A stretch of DNA of 64,000 bases from Faecalicatena contorta (GCF_039521745.1 NZ_BAAACT010000191.1); one strand, 5' to 3'. Positions 34,934 through 43,261 are shown, counted from the stretch's first letter. Numbers and translations: made by a program. The notes: generated by a model from the letters alone, not told the origin.

Positions 34934-36130
34934 ATGGAAAGAAGAGTTGGAACTGTTTCAAGAGGAATTCGCTGTCCCATTATACGCGAGGGAGATAACC
35001 TGGCAGATATTATCGTAGACAGCGTGCTTTTAGCTGCCGAGAGCGAAGGGTTTGAGATCCGTGACAGAGATGTTATAGCAGCTACCGAATCCATAGTGGC
35101 CAGGGCACAGGGAAATTATGCATCCGTTGATAACATAGCAGAGGATGTAAAAAATAAGCTTGGAGGCGAGACTATCGGAATTATTCTGCCTATTCTGTCA
35201 AGGAATCGTTTCTCTATCTGCCTGAAGGGAATGGCAAGGGGCGCCAAAAAAGTTGTGCTGATGCTGAGTTACCCGTCAGACGAAGTAGGGAACGAGCTGG
35301 TATCTCAGGATAAGCTGGATGCGGCCGGTGTGAATCCTTACAGTGATGTCCTGGATCTGGAGCGCTACAGGGAGCTGTTCGGTGAGAACAAGCACCGTTT
35401 CACGGGCGTGGATTACGTGCAGTATTACAGTGATTTAATCAGAAATGAAGGTGCAGAGGTGGAGGTTATCTTCGCCAACCATCCGCAGGAGATTCTTAAG
35501 TATACCAAAAAGGTAATTAACTGTGATATACATAGCCGTGAGAGAACAAAAAGGCTGCTCAAAGAAAATGGTGCGGAAATTGTCTGCGGCATGGACGATC
35601 TGCTGAACACTCCGGTGAACGGTAGCGGCTGCAATGAAAAATACGGACTTCTCGGATCCAATAAATCCACCGAGGAATCTGTCAAGTTATTCCCGCGGAC
35701 AAAGGAATGCGGTGAGCTGATTCTGGAAATCCAAAAGTCTATTCTTGATAAGACAGGGAAACATGTGGAAGTGATGGTATATGGTGACGGAGCATTCAAA
35801 GATCCTGTCGGCAAGATCTGGGAACTTGCAGATCCATGCGTGTCCGTTGCAAATACCCCGGGGCTGGAAGGTACGCCGAATGAGGTGAAGTTAAAATACC
35901 TGGCGGATAATGATTTCAGAGATTTATCCGGACAGGAATTAAAAGAGGCCATCTCACAGCGCATCAAAGAGAAAAAAGACGATCTGGTGGGAGATATGGC
36001 GGCACAGGGAACAACCCCAAGAAGGCTTACAGATCTGATCGGTTCGCTTTGTGACCTGACGAGCGGTTCTGGTGATAAAGGAACGCCGGTTATCCTTGTG
36101 CAGGGATATTTTGATAATTATGTATCCTAA
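34934..36130 (+). CDS. CofE-like gamma-glutamyl ligase family protein
   Basis: This 398-residue protein resembles the F420-0:L-glutamate ligase family, with RDRDVIAATESIVARAQGNY near 43, ILSRNRFSICLKGMARG near 87 and VMVYGDGAFKDPVGKIWELADP near 279. Archaeal and actinobacterial CofE adds glutamate to coenzyme F420. F420 is not expected in Lachnospiraceae and no other F420 gene is in the window, so the acceptor is probably different. AAGGAG precedes the ATG. The fold is cytosolic; no membrane segment is present. Confidence 0.7.
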   Translation: MERRVGTVSRGIRCPIIREGDNLADIIVDSVLLAAESEGFEIRDRDVIAATESIVARAQGNYASVDNIAEDVKNKLGGETIGIILPILSRNRFSICLKGMARGAKKVVLMLSYPSDEVGNELVSQDKLDAAGVNPYSDVLDLERYRELFGENKHRFTGVDYVQYYSDLIRNEGAEVEVIFANHPQEILKYTKKVINCDIHSRERTKRLLKENGAEIVCGMDDLLNTPVNGSGCNEKYGLLGSNKSTEESVKLFPRTKECGELILEIQKSILDKTGKHVEVMVYGDGAFKDPVGKIWELADPCVSVANTPGLEGTPNEVKLKYLADNDFRDLSGQELKEAISQRIKEKKDDLVGDMAAQGTTPRRLTDLIGSLCDLTSGSGDKGTPVILVQGYFDNYVS

Positions 36131-36162
36131 TGTACTGATCCGGTAATAGCAGGGAGGTTTAG

Positions 36163-36714
36163 ATGCAGAAATACAGAAGACCTTACCCCCAGTTTTCTCT
36201 TTGCGGATTAAACTGCGGGCTGTGCCCCATGTATCATATTAGTGAAGAGTCACACTGCACTGGATGCGGCGGAGAAGGCAGGCCCACGTGTGAAATCATC
36301 CGCTGCAGCATGGAACATGAGAATGTAGAATACTGCAGCCAGTGCAGTGACTACCCCTGTGACAGATATCTGGAGGAGGAATTTGATTCTTTTGTGCCAA
36401 AGCGCAGCAGAGAAGATTTTGCATGTGCTGAAGAGCGGGGAATAGACTATTATAGATCTGTGCTTGATGAAAAAATAGAAATTTTACGGTTTTTATTAAA
36501 AAATTACAATGACGGGCGGAGAAAGAGTTTTTTCTGTACGGCAGTCAATCTTCTTGAACTGGATGATATTAAAGCAGTACTGGAACAGATATCGGGAGCC
36601 GTGAATGAAGACAACACGTTAAAGGAAAATGCGGCGATCGCAGTACAACTGTTTAAGAACATGGCTGACCGGAGGGAGATATCTCTGAAGCTTAGAAAAA
36701 AGCCGGGAAAATAA
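36163..36714 (+). CDS. DUF3795 cysteine-rich protein
   Basis: This 183-residue protein begins with a cysteine-rich region: CGLNCGLCPMY near 17, CTGCGGEGRPTC near 35 and YCSQCSDYPCDRY near 60. These resemble zinc or iron-sulfur sites and fit DUF3795. The C-terminal half is helical and charged. Function is unknown. GGGAGG lies before the ATG. It follows the CofE-like gene by 32 bases and probably shares its transcript. Confidence 0.75.
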   Translation: MQKYRRPYPQFSLCGLNCGLCPMYHISEESHCTGCGGEGRPTCEIIRCSMEHENVEYCSQCSDYPCDRYLEEEFDSFVPKRSREDFACAEERGIDYYRSVLDEKIEILRFLLKNYNDGRRKSFFCTAVNLLELDDIKAVLEQISGAVNEDNTLKENAAIAVQLFKNMADRREISLKLRKKPGK

Positions 36715-36774
36715 TTCAAAGCACGTACCGGCAGACGGCAGCTGAATCTGCAGTGTAATAAGGAGGATAACAGT

Positions 36775-37017
36775 ATGGAAGGAATGAAGGTTACAAAAGT
36801 ATGTACAGCACGAGATAAGGTAGAGGCAGAAATGATCCTGGACATCTTGGGCCAGCATAATATCCAGGCGTACAGGCAGGGAATTGCCAGCGGAGGCCTC
36901 ATGGATATCTATACGGGAAACTCCATCTTCGGCGAGGATATTTTTGCAGATGAGAGCGAGGTGGAAGCGGCCAGAGAGCTGATCTGGAATATCATTGAAG
37001 GGGCAGATGAAGAGTGA
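36775..37017 (+). CDS. DUF2007-like small protein
   Basis: This 80-residue protein fits DUF2007, a small alpha/beta domain of the putative signal-transducing type: KVCTARDKVEAEMILDILGQHNI and DESEVEAARELIWNI. Function is unknown. AAGGAGG precedes the ATG by about eight bases. It ends the small operon, before a strong terminator. A second DUF2007-like domain is fused to a membrane segment in the gene at 58725. Confidence 0.75.
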   Translation: MEGMKVTKVCTARDKVEAEMILDILGQHNIQAYRQGIASGGLMDIYTGNSIFGEDIFADESEVEAARELIWNIIEGADEE

Positions 37018-37063
37018 ACAATCTGCCATTTAAACGACATATGTGGAACAAAGGAAAATACAA

Positions 37064-37102
37064 TAAAAATGAGGCGGAAATTTGATTTCCGCCTCATTTT
37101 CT
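37064..37102 (+). terminator. Intrinsic terminator
   Basis: AAAATGAGGCGGAAAT and ATTTCCGCCTCATTTT pair perfectly around TTG, and the right arm ends in TTTT. Confidence 0.9.
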
Positions 37103-37140
37103 ACCCTTATATTACCACAAAACGCGCATTTTTTCAAGTC

Positions 37141-37169
37141 TTGTAAAGTCTGCGGCGCGGCCTTATAAT
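37141..37169 (+). promoter_or_regulatory. Sigma-A promoter of the DUF6323-DUF6179 genes
   Basis: TTGTAA (37141-37146) and TATAAT (37164-37169) are 17 bases apart, about 30 bases before the start codon. Confidence 0.8.
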
Positions 37170-37198
37170 GAAAAATCAATTGGGAAAGGGGCGGTGTC

Positions 37199-37741
37199 AT
37201 GGAAACGAATATTTTAGAACTTCTGGAACTGACAAAGAGGAAAGAGGAACTGGCATTATTGTCCGCAATGAATCAGAAGACGGAGCGCTTCGGACTCGTG
37301 CTCAGGGAGGCGGATATCAAAGAGCTGGCAGAATGCAGGAATCAGAGCCTGAAAAAATATGGCAGGGTGGAATTCGGGAGGGGAATATTGGATCAACTGA
37401 TCTATGTATTCTGTGATTCACAGTATATCAGCCAGCATAATTATCTGTCCAGCCTGGAACGGCTGCAGGATATTTTTTATGAATTCAAAAATGCTGCGCT
37501 GGATCAGATGACAGATGATGAGGTTCTGACCTTTATGAGAGAACAGTTTGAGATAGTCTGTGCAGGAGATCTGGACTATCTGGAGGAAACATGCCTGGAA
37601 GTCTTTACTGCGGCAGTCCGTGCAGGCTACCGTGGATATACGGCTAGCGGCGGAAACGGAGAGTATGAACAGTTCGATGAGGTGACCCGCTGGGACAAAG
37701 AATTGTATCTGCAGGCGCTTAGGGAACTGTGCTGGGAGTAA
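37199..37741 (+). CDS. DUF6323-like protein
   Basis: This 180-residue soluble protein resembles DUF6323, known mainly from Lachnospiraceae. It has an N-terminal helix (ELLELTKRKEELALLSA), FGLVLREADIKELAECRN, FCDSQYISQHNYL and a C-terminal FDEVTRWDKELYL. Function is unknown. The frame overlaps the start region of the next gene only if a far-upstream start is used. It is the first gene of a two-gene unit. Confidence 0.65.
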   Translation: METNILELLELTKRKEELALLSAMNQKTERFGLVLREADIKELAECRNQSLKKYGRVEFGRGILDQLIYVFCDSQYISQHNYLSSLERLQDIFYEFKNAALDQMTDDEVLTFMREQFEIVCAGDLDYLEETCLEVFTAAVRAGYRGYTASGGNGEYEQFDEVTRWDKELYLQALRELCWE

Positions 37742-37770
37742 AGGGGAAAGCGGTGGAAGGAGGTTCACGG

Positions 37771-38580
37771 ATGCACAATGAGATTGAAGAATTACTGCCC
37801 GTTGTGGCAAAACTGGCCGAACGCTATACATCAAAGGAAAGTTCTTCTGTTTCCTATAAAACGGCGGAACAGCTTATGGGAGCAGTCGTTTATTGTATCA
37901 ATGAAGTGGCGGGAGAGCCTGCAGAATATATGCTTCAGGGGCAGCGGGCAGGGGCTGCGTCCACCTATGAGGCCGGGTACCGGATTGTACTGGAGAAGAC
38001 AGGCCGCGCCAAGGAGATATATCACCATATTATTGAAGGCTTTGATGACTATGGATGCAAAAATTACAGAGAGACGATTGTAAGCGGTATGCCCGCGTTT
38101 TTTACCTGGTATGACCCGGTATTTCAACCCCAGGACCATATTCTGACATTGGACTATCCGGTATTTCAAATGGAGTGCGGGAAAAAAGGGGTGGATTTAA
38201 TCCTGGCTTATCTAAGTCAGATTGAGTACGAGCAGCGTTTTCTCCGGAGTTTTCACAGGCCGGGCATCGTAAATCTGTTGGAATCCACCTGCCCGGATTA
38301 CGAAGAGCTGTACTTGGATAATATATGCCTTCCCGTACTGTTTCGTGCGCTGGCCTGCATGATCACAGAAAGGCCTCTTTTTGACCTGGAACTGGACGGG
38401 GAGGGCCAGAGTGAAACGGAGGGTTACTTTCAGGATATGCCGGCGGAGACTATAGAGAGACAGGTCTCACATCTGCTGGATCTGCTGGAAAAGGCTGTTA
38501 TGAAAGAATTATACGCAGGCAGGTTCCGGTACTGCGCCCGGGAACTGTCCGTTAGAATCAAGAACCATGCCCGGTTTTGA
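37771..38580 (+). CDS. DUF6179-like protein
   Basis: This 269-residue protein probably belongs to DUF6179, usually found beside DUF6323. I see no catalytic motif. Recognisable segments are MGAVVYCINEVAG near 32, FTWYDPVFQPQDHILTLDYPV near 108 and CPDYEELYLDNICLPVLFRAL near 176. I chose the ATG at 37771 because AAGGAGG is a few bases upstream. The family call rests on memory of paired occurrence and is moderate. Confidence 0.6.
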   Translation: MHNEIEELLPVVAKLAERYTSKESSSVSYKTAEQLMGAVVYCINEVAGEPAEYMLQGQRAGAASTYEAGYRIVLEKTGRAKEIYHHIIEGFDDYGCKNYRETIVSGMPAFFTWYDPVFQPQDHILTLDYPVFQMECGKKGVDLILAYLSQIEYEQRFLRSFHRPGIVNLLESTCPDYEELYLDNICLPVLFRALACMITERPLFDLELDGEGQSETEGYFQDMPAETIERQVSHLLDLLEKAVMKELYAGRFRYCARELSVRIKNHARF

Positions 38581-38593
38581 TTGGGACAGGGAG

Positions 38594-39163
38594 TTATGGT
38601 ACCGGATATTCGAGCAGATCCAGAATGGAACAGCGGATAATGTAATGGTAGGCCTCATTGAGCTGTTCAGAAGTGTACTCGGTATCATGCAGGATCCAGT
38701 ACCTCAAGGAATCAGTCAGGCCAAAAGCATAGAATCTCGCAACGGCATCTTTAGAAAGAGCGGCCAGCTTGTCGGGAGATTTCAGCGGATATCTGTTCAG
38801 TAAGTCCAGAAATATAGTAAATACGTATTGATACATCAGTTCCTCAAAGGAATTGGGGCCTTGTATAGCGTACAGCTTTTTATAAAAGGCCCTTTCCTTT
38901 TCGAGGCAGCTGCATAGAAGCCGGAACATATCTTCTTCCATATTATTCTCGATCAGCACCTGTATATTTTCTTTTATATTCTTTTCAAAAATCCACTCAA
39001 GCAGTTCGTATTTATCCTGAAAATGTTTATAAAATGTCGGGCGGATGACCCCCGCGCCGTCTGTTATCATTTTAATTGTGATCTTTTCAAAAGGCACCTG
39101 CATGATGAGTTCTTTGAATGATGAGGTCAGTAAATCCTTTGTTAATTCCTTTTTATCTTCCAT
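38594..39163 (-). CDS. TetR-family regulator
   Basis: This 189-residue protein has an N-terminal helix-turn-helix (FEKITIKMITDGAGVIRPTFYKHFQDKYELL, residues about 24-54), followed by a helical ligand domain, with the length and HTH position of TetR/AcrR proteins. It is convergent with the DUF6179 gene, 13 bases apart, and divergent from the MntP-like gene, which it may control. The minus-strand promoter has an extended -10 (TGTTATAAT). Confidence 0.85.
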   Translation of the reverse strand: MEDKKELTKDLLTSSFKELIMQVPFEKITIKMITDGAGVIRPTFYKHFQDKYELLEWIFEKNIKENIQVLIENNMEEDMFRLLCSCLEKERAFYKKLYAIQGPNSFEELMYQYVFTIFLDLLNRYPLKSPDKLAALSKDAVARFYAFGLTDSLRYWILHDTEYTSEQLNEAYHYIIRCSILDLLEYPVP

Positions 39164-39183
39164 AAAACTCCACTCCTTTACTA

Positions 39184-39335
39184 ATATTATAACATATTCA
39201 CCTTTAGAAAATGAAGCGGCGGGCTACAAATTAGAAAATATGTAGCTTATAAGGAACATTTCCGAAAAATTGTTCTAATAAAAATACATTAAGTGAAGTC
39301 TGCATCTTATGAAATTTCAGAACCATTGATAAAAT
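39184..39335. promoter_or_regulatory. Divergent promoters and candidate TetR operator
   Basis: The minus strand has TGTTATAAT near 39186-39194 for tetR. The plus strand has TTATGA (39307-39312) and TAAAAT (39330-39335), 17 bases apart, for the MntP-like gene. Between them an imperfect 24-bp palindrome (39223-39246, arms GCTACA and TGTAGC) matches its own complement at 18 of 24 positions and may be the TetR site. Confidence 0.5.
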
Positions 39336-39371
39336 AAAGGTAAGCAGACGAAAGGGAAGGAGAGGAGGATA

Positions 39372-39947
39372 TTGGTACTTTTTGAAATCCTGATGATTTC
39401 AATCGGATTATCCCTGGATGTATTTGCATATGCACTTTACAAAGGCGCGATGATGCCTGAGATTCGTAAATCTGCATTAGTTAAAATAAGCTGTGTTTTT
39501 ACCGTATGGCAGATGGCGAGCCTTCTGCTTGGAAATATGATCACGAATATTCCGCTTCTGAAAGCATCGGCAGAGAAGGCCGCAGCCCACTGGAAATACA
39601 TTTCAGTTCTTATCTTTGCGTGCCTTGGCATGTATATGATCTTTAAGGGCAAAAGACATCAGACGATCATAGAACACAAGGAGGAAGGCGTAGAGCTGAA
39701 ACAGGTTTCGGTGTGGGCATGTATAACGAGCGTTGATGCATTTCTGGCAGGAATAGGATTTGGGCTTTTCAGAACAAACCTGACGGATACAGTCTTCATC
39801 ATCGGAATTGTAACAGCCGCCAGTGTGATTCTCGGTATTTATGCAGGATATTGGATGGGGTGCCAGTCGAAAAACAAAATAGTGGCCCTGGGCGGATGCA
39901 TTCTGTTAATTGGTGGAATTGAATTGCTGATAAGGGGAATAAAATGA
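39372..39947 (+). CDS. MntP-like manganese efflux family protein
   Basis: This 191-residue protein has six hydrophobic segments. Two copies of the MntP-type acidic motif are visible, ISIGLSLDVFAYALYKG at residue 9 and ITSVDAFLAGIGFGLF near 117. MntP exports Mn2+; this protein is in that family but its ion is unproven. The only good start is a TTG at 39372 with AAGGAG nine bases upstream. The radical SAM gene starts 46 bases later, so all three genes may share a transcript. Confidence 0.7.
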   Translation: MVLFEILMISIGLSLDVFAYALYKGAMMPEIRKSALVKISCVFTVWQMASLLLGNMITNIPLLKASAEKAAAHWKYISVLIFACLGMYMIFKGKRHQTIIEHKEEGVELKQVSVWACITSVDAFLAGIGFGLFRTNLTDTVFIIGIVTAASVILGIYAGYWMGCQSKNKIVALGGCILLIGGIELLIRGIK

Positions 39948-39993
39948 AGAAAAGATAAGTGACAAACGAGAAAGAAAAAGGAGGAAATGGGAA

Positions 39994-41349
39994 ATGGGAA
40001 AATTGAGACATCAGGCAGAGCGGGCGGCATTTGGTAAGGTGATTGATTCCGCAATGAAGCACATCAATAAAGACAGAGAGAAAAGTTTTCTGAAAATGGT
40101 TGATCTGACGGAAAGCTTTGCAAAAGACCGGTTCCTACCGGAAAGCTATGATGCGGCAAGGAGGATCATCCAGGACAAGGATGGAAAATGGATGACTTAT
40201 GTGAACCGGATTTTAGATGAAGTGAGCCCGAATGTGATCCGAACAACGGCCATGAACCTGGGATTCGAAGCCATGCTGAGCGGAACGAAAATCATGCATG
40301 AAAGCAGGGAAAAATATCAGTGCAACATTCCATGGCTGATCCTGCTGGATCCAACCAGTGCATGTAATCTGAAATGTACAGGCTGCTGGGCAGCAGAATA
40401 TGGGCATACGCTGTCCTTGACTTACGAGGATTTGGACAGTATCATTACCCAGGGAAAAGAACTCGGAATCTATTTTTATATGTATACAGGCGGGGAACCT
40501 CTTGTGAGGAAGGCAGATATCATCAGGCTCTGCGAAAAACATAATGACTGTGCATTTCATGCATTTACAAATGGCACACTAGTGGACGAAGCGTTTTGCG
40601 AAGAGATGGACCGGGTCGGGAATCTGTCCCTGTCAATCAGCCTGGAAGGCTATGAGGAGGTAAATGATGGACGCAGAGGCATCGGTGTATTTAACCAGGT
40701 TATGGAAGCAATGGATAAACTAAAGGCGCACGGCCAGATATTCGGAACCTCGATCTGCTATACAAGGGCAAACATTGAGACCGTAACATCCGATGAATTT
40801 CTGGACATGATTATTGAAAAGGGGTGCCGGTACGCATGGTATTTTCATTATATGCCGGTTGGTAATGACGCGGCAGTGGAGCTTTTGCCGACAAAGGAAC
40901 AGCGGGAGTACATATATCACAGAATCCGTGAAATCAGGGCCGTAGAGGGAGGAAAGCCGATCTTTGCATTCGACTTCCAAAATGACGGCGAATACGTAGG
41001 GGGATGCATCGCAGGAGGACGGAATTACTGCCATATTAATCCAAACGGAGATGTGGAGCCATGCGTATTTATCCATTATTCCAGCGCAAATATCAAAGAG
41101 GTGAGCCTCTTAGAAGCGCTTCAACAGCCGCTTTTCATGGCATACAGAGAGGGGCAGCCATTCAACGAAAACCATCTCCGCCCATGTCCGATGCTTGAAA
41201 ACCCGGAGAAACTGTTGGAAATGGTGAATAAAACCGGTGCCAGATCCACTGACATGCAGTCCCCGGAGACGGTAGAGCATCTCTGCAGAAAATGTGAGAT
41301 GTACGCGAAGGAGTGGAAAGAAAAAGCGGATGAGCTGTGGGAGAAATAA
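39994..41349 (+). CDS. Radical SAM protein with C-terminal cysteine region
   Basis: This 451-residue enzyme has the radical SAM motif CNLKCTGC at residue 123, followed by MYTGGEPL near 163 and SISLEGYEE near 211. The N-terminal ~115 residues are helical and not part of the SAM barrel. A later cysteine set (CIAGGRNYC, EPCVF, RPCP, CRKCEMYA) may bind an auxiliary cluster. Reaction and substrate are unknown. It shares a coding end with the downstream flippase-like gene, so the two probably act together, perhaps on a membrane lipid. Confidence 0.8.
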   Translation: MGKLRHQAERAAFGKVIDSAMKHINKDREKSFLKMVDLTESFAKDRFLPESYDAARRIIQDKDGKWMTYVNRILDEVSPNVIRTTAMNLGFEAMLSGTKIMHESREKYQCNIPWLILLDPTSACNLKCTGCWAAEYGHTLSLTYEDLDSIITQGKELGIYFYMYTGGEPLVRKADIIRLCEKHNDCAFHAFTNGTLVDEAFCEEMDRVGNLSLSISLEGYEEVNDGRRGIGVFNQVMEAMDKLKAHGQIFGTSICYTRANIETVTSDEFLDMIIEKGCRYAWYFHYMPVGNDAAVELLPTKEQREYIYHRIREIRAVEGGKPIFAFDFQNDGEYVGGCIAGGRNYCHINPNGDVEPCVFIHYSSANIKEVSLLEALQQPLFMAYREGQPFNENHLRPCPMLENPEKLLEMVNKTGARSTDMQSPETVEHLCRKCEMYAKEWKEKADELWEK

Positions 41350-41360
41350 GGTGGATATTA

Positions 41361-42383
41361 TTGAAGCAGGAAAATAAAAAGAAAGAGCAGACACGTTTTT
41401 CATGGAAACGCATCGGAAAGCTGCTTTTCCTGGCGGCAGTTTTCCTGACCGCATTCCTGGCCCTGAAGGATTCCTGGGGGAGCATATGGAACGAGTTAAA
41501 AACAACATCTTTTAAGGTGGTCACAGGCGTGTTTTTTCTCAGCATTTTGTACAATTGCTGCGATGGCTGTGCACTGACAAAACTGCTGCGCACCTGTGAC
41601 GAGAATACTCCCTGGAGCGTGGGGATCGGCTGTTCCTTCTATTACAGTTTTTTCAGAGTGGTTACGTTCGGGAGCGGAACGGCCCCTGCGGGCATGTACT
41701 ATGTCAGCAGAAGAGGCATACCGGCCTCCAGAAGCCTGGGAATCTTCACCATAAACTACACGATCCAGCGGATTACGATTTGTCTATACTTTCTTTTTAG
41801 TTTTCTAAGCAACTATGGAGCAATGAATCAATATTTCGGCGACTATAAAACCTATATGGCGGCAGGTGTGGTACTTGCCGTATTAGCTGCTGCCGCCCTG
41901 ATCACAGCCTGCGTCTGTGCCCCGCTGCACCGCCTAATATTCCAACTTGCAGAAAAGGTAATCCACAAAGAAAAACAAAAAGAAGACCTGTCCAAATTGC
42001 AGAAAAAAGCAGTTATCGTGCGTACAGAGGCCCGCAGCCTCCTAAAAAACAAGAAGCTATTATTAGACCTGTTCATCCTGAATTTCCTAAAACTAAGCGC
42101 ATGGTATCTCATCCCCGTCACCATCTTCCACCTGCTCAATTCCCCAGAATTATCACTATATATGGCCACAGCCGCAATGATGACCGCCCTGTCAGGAGTC
42201 ATCCCCGCCCCCGGAGGAGTAGGAGCCGCAGAATTCCTCTTCGTCCTCCTGTTCACCCCGCTAATAGGAAAAACACAATCCGCATCCGCAATGCTGATCT
42301 ACCGCTTCGCAACGTATATCCTGCCTTTTATTTTAGGAGCTATCGTAGCAGCAACAACCCACAGCAAAAAAAATTCCGCATAG
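41361..42383 (+). CDS. Flippase-like membrane protein (LPG synthase TM/UPF0104 family)
   Basis: This 340-residue protein has about eight hydrophobic segments and the C-terminal GVIPAPGGVGAAEF motif typical of the AglD/UPF0104/lysylphosphatidylglycerol-synthase TM family. Such proteins move or modify lipids across the membrane. The TTG at 41361 has AAGGTGG six bases upstream; a GTG at 41337 would overlap the radical SAM gene. The last ~330 bases change composition, becoming C-rich and G-poor while staying in frame. Palindrome P5 begins 72 bases after the stop. Confidence 0.8.
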   Translation: MKQENKKKEQTRFSWKRIGKLLFLAAVFLTAFLALKDSWGSIWNELKTTSFKVVTGVFFLSILYNCCDGCALTKLLRTCDENTPWSVGIGCSFYYSFFRVVTFGSGTAPAGMYYVSRRGIPASRSLGIFTINYTIQRITICLYFLFSFLSNYGAMNQYFGDYKTYMAAGVVLAVLAAAALITACVCAPLHRLIFQLAEKVIHKEKQKEDLSKLQKKAVIVRTEARSLLKNKKLLLDLFILNFLKLSAWYLIPVTIFHLLNSPELSLYMATAAMMTALSGVIPAPGGVGAAEFLFVLLFTPLIGKTQSASAMLIYRFATYILPFILGAIVAATTHSKKNSA

Positions 42384-42454
42384 CCAGTCTCAATCCGCCG
42401 TCCCTGTATGCTAAAAAGCACCGTACAGAGGCTCCTCCCAACAGGATGCACCCA

Positions 42455-42793
42455 GCTGAGTGGGAGACAGGCAGGGGAATATTTGGGATTGTCTATGCCT
42501 TTTAGAACTCCATAGAGAGCGCTGATAGGATCCGTTAGAAAAAAACAGGGAGCATGAAGGGCAATATTTGATTTACCAAATCAAATATTGTTGCCGCCTG
42601 CGATCCAAAATCATCAAGATTTTGGACCAAATGCGGCAAGTCCCTTCATGCTCCCTGTTTTATCTCTTGCGGATTCTCAGCAAACGGACAGGAGTTGAAA
42701 AGGCAGAGACAGAGTTCCAAAATGTGTTACTATGCACGGTCTATGGGCCGTGAATAGTAACACAAATGTTCCCCTGCCTGTCTCTCACTCAGC
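42455..42793. repeat. Giant branched palindrome P5
   Basis: Outer arms GCTGAGTG-GAGACAGGCAGGGG (42455-42480) and their complement (42768-42793) enclose a second, looser stem and a 20-pair inner stem (AAACAGGGAGCATGAAGGG). At the centre are two adjacent hairpins: 42562-42590 (13 perfect pairs, loop ACC) and 42591-42639 (TTGCCGC/GCGGCAA). A third hairpin lies in the right arm (about 42724-42763, GTGTTACTA/TAGTAACAC). The plan matches P2 to P4, with one extra branch. It fills the gap between the flippase and the spore-coat genes. Confidence 0.85.
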
Positions 42794-42808
42794 GCCCCGT
42801 CCCGTCAC

Positions 42809-43066
42809 TTAAAAAGTCTTAGGCTGTGTTAAGATTGATTTTACGTGTTCTACTTCCTGCTCTGATGCCTTTTGAGCAGGTACATAGTAACTTTTTTCTC
42901 TTGCTACCTGATAGAGTTTCTCCTGAGACATCTCGCATTCGTTGCGGATCTGTTTCAGGCATTGTTTTAATTCCTTGTTTTCAGTCTGTGGAATCATGTC
43001 GCCAAACATTTTCAGTTCTCCGTTTACTCCGACTAAGGCATCGGATACCATTGTTTTTTCATTCAT
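42809..43066 (-). CDS. Spore coat protein, CotF-like C-terminal part
   Basis: This 85-residue helical protein resembles the C-terminal portion of CotF spore-coat proteins (MVSDALVGVNGELKMFGDMI, CEMSQEKLYQVAREKSYYVPA). It probably joins the spore coat. The ATG at 43066 has AGAGGT seven bases upstream; a GTG nine bases earlier is less likely. It begins a few bases after the preceding small gene, so the two are co-translated. Confidence 0.72.
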   Translation of the reverse strand: MNEKTMVSDALVGVNGELKMFGDMIPQTENKELKQCLKQIRNECEMSQEKLYQVAREKSYYVPAQKASEQEVEHVKSILTQPKTF

Positions 43067-43078
43067 ATTCGTCACCTC

Positions 43079-43261
43079 TTATAAGAATTTCATCAGTTCC
43101 TGTTTGTTTTTCATTGCAGAATCAGCTGCATCCTGGAAAAGTTTTTTCACCTCAGGGTCTTCAGCCTGTGATGCATAATCAGTCATTTTGCAGTGTGTTG
43201 TGTCATAGCCGCCAATCAGGTGACGTAAGTTTTGCAGATCTAATACAGAAATTTCGGACAT
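43079..43261 (-). CDS. Small CotF-like protein, N-terminal part
   Basis: This 60-residue protein resembles the N-terminal portion of CotF (MSEISVLDLQNLRHLIGGYDTTHCKMTDYA). AAAGGAGG precedes the ATG. Its stop overlaps the ribosome-binding site of the next gene. The pair looks like a CotF domain divided into two genes. Sequence between 43262 and 43445 is AT-rich and might hold a sporulation-sigma promoter, but I cannot assign one. Confidence 0.7.
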   Translation of the reverse strand: MSEISVLDLQNLRHLIGGYDTTHCKMTDYASQAEDPEVKKLFQDAADSAMKNKQELMKFL

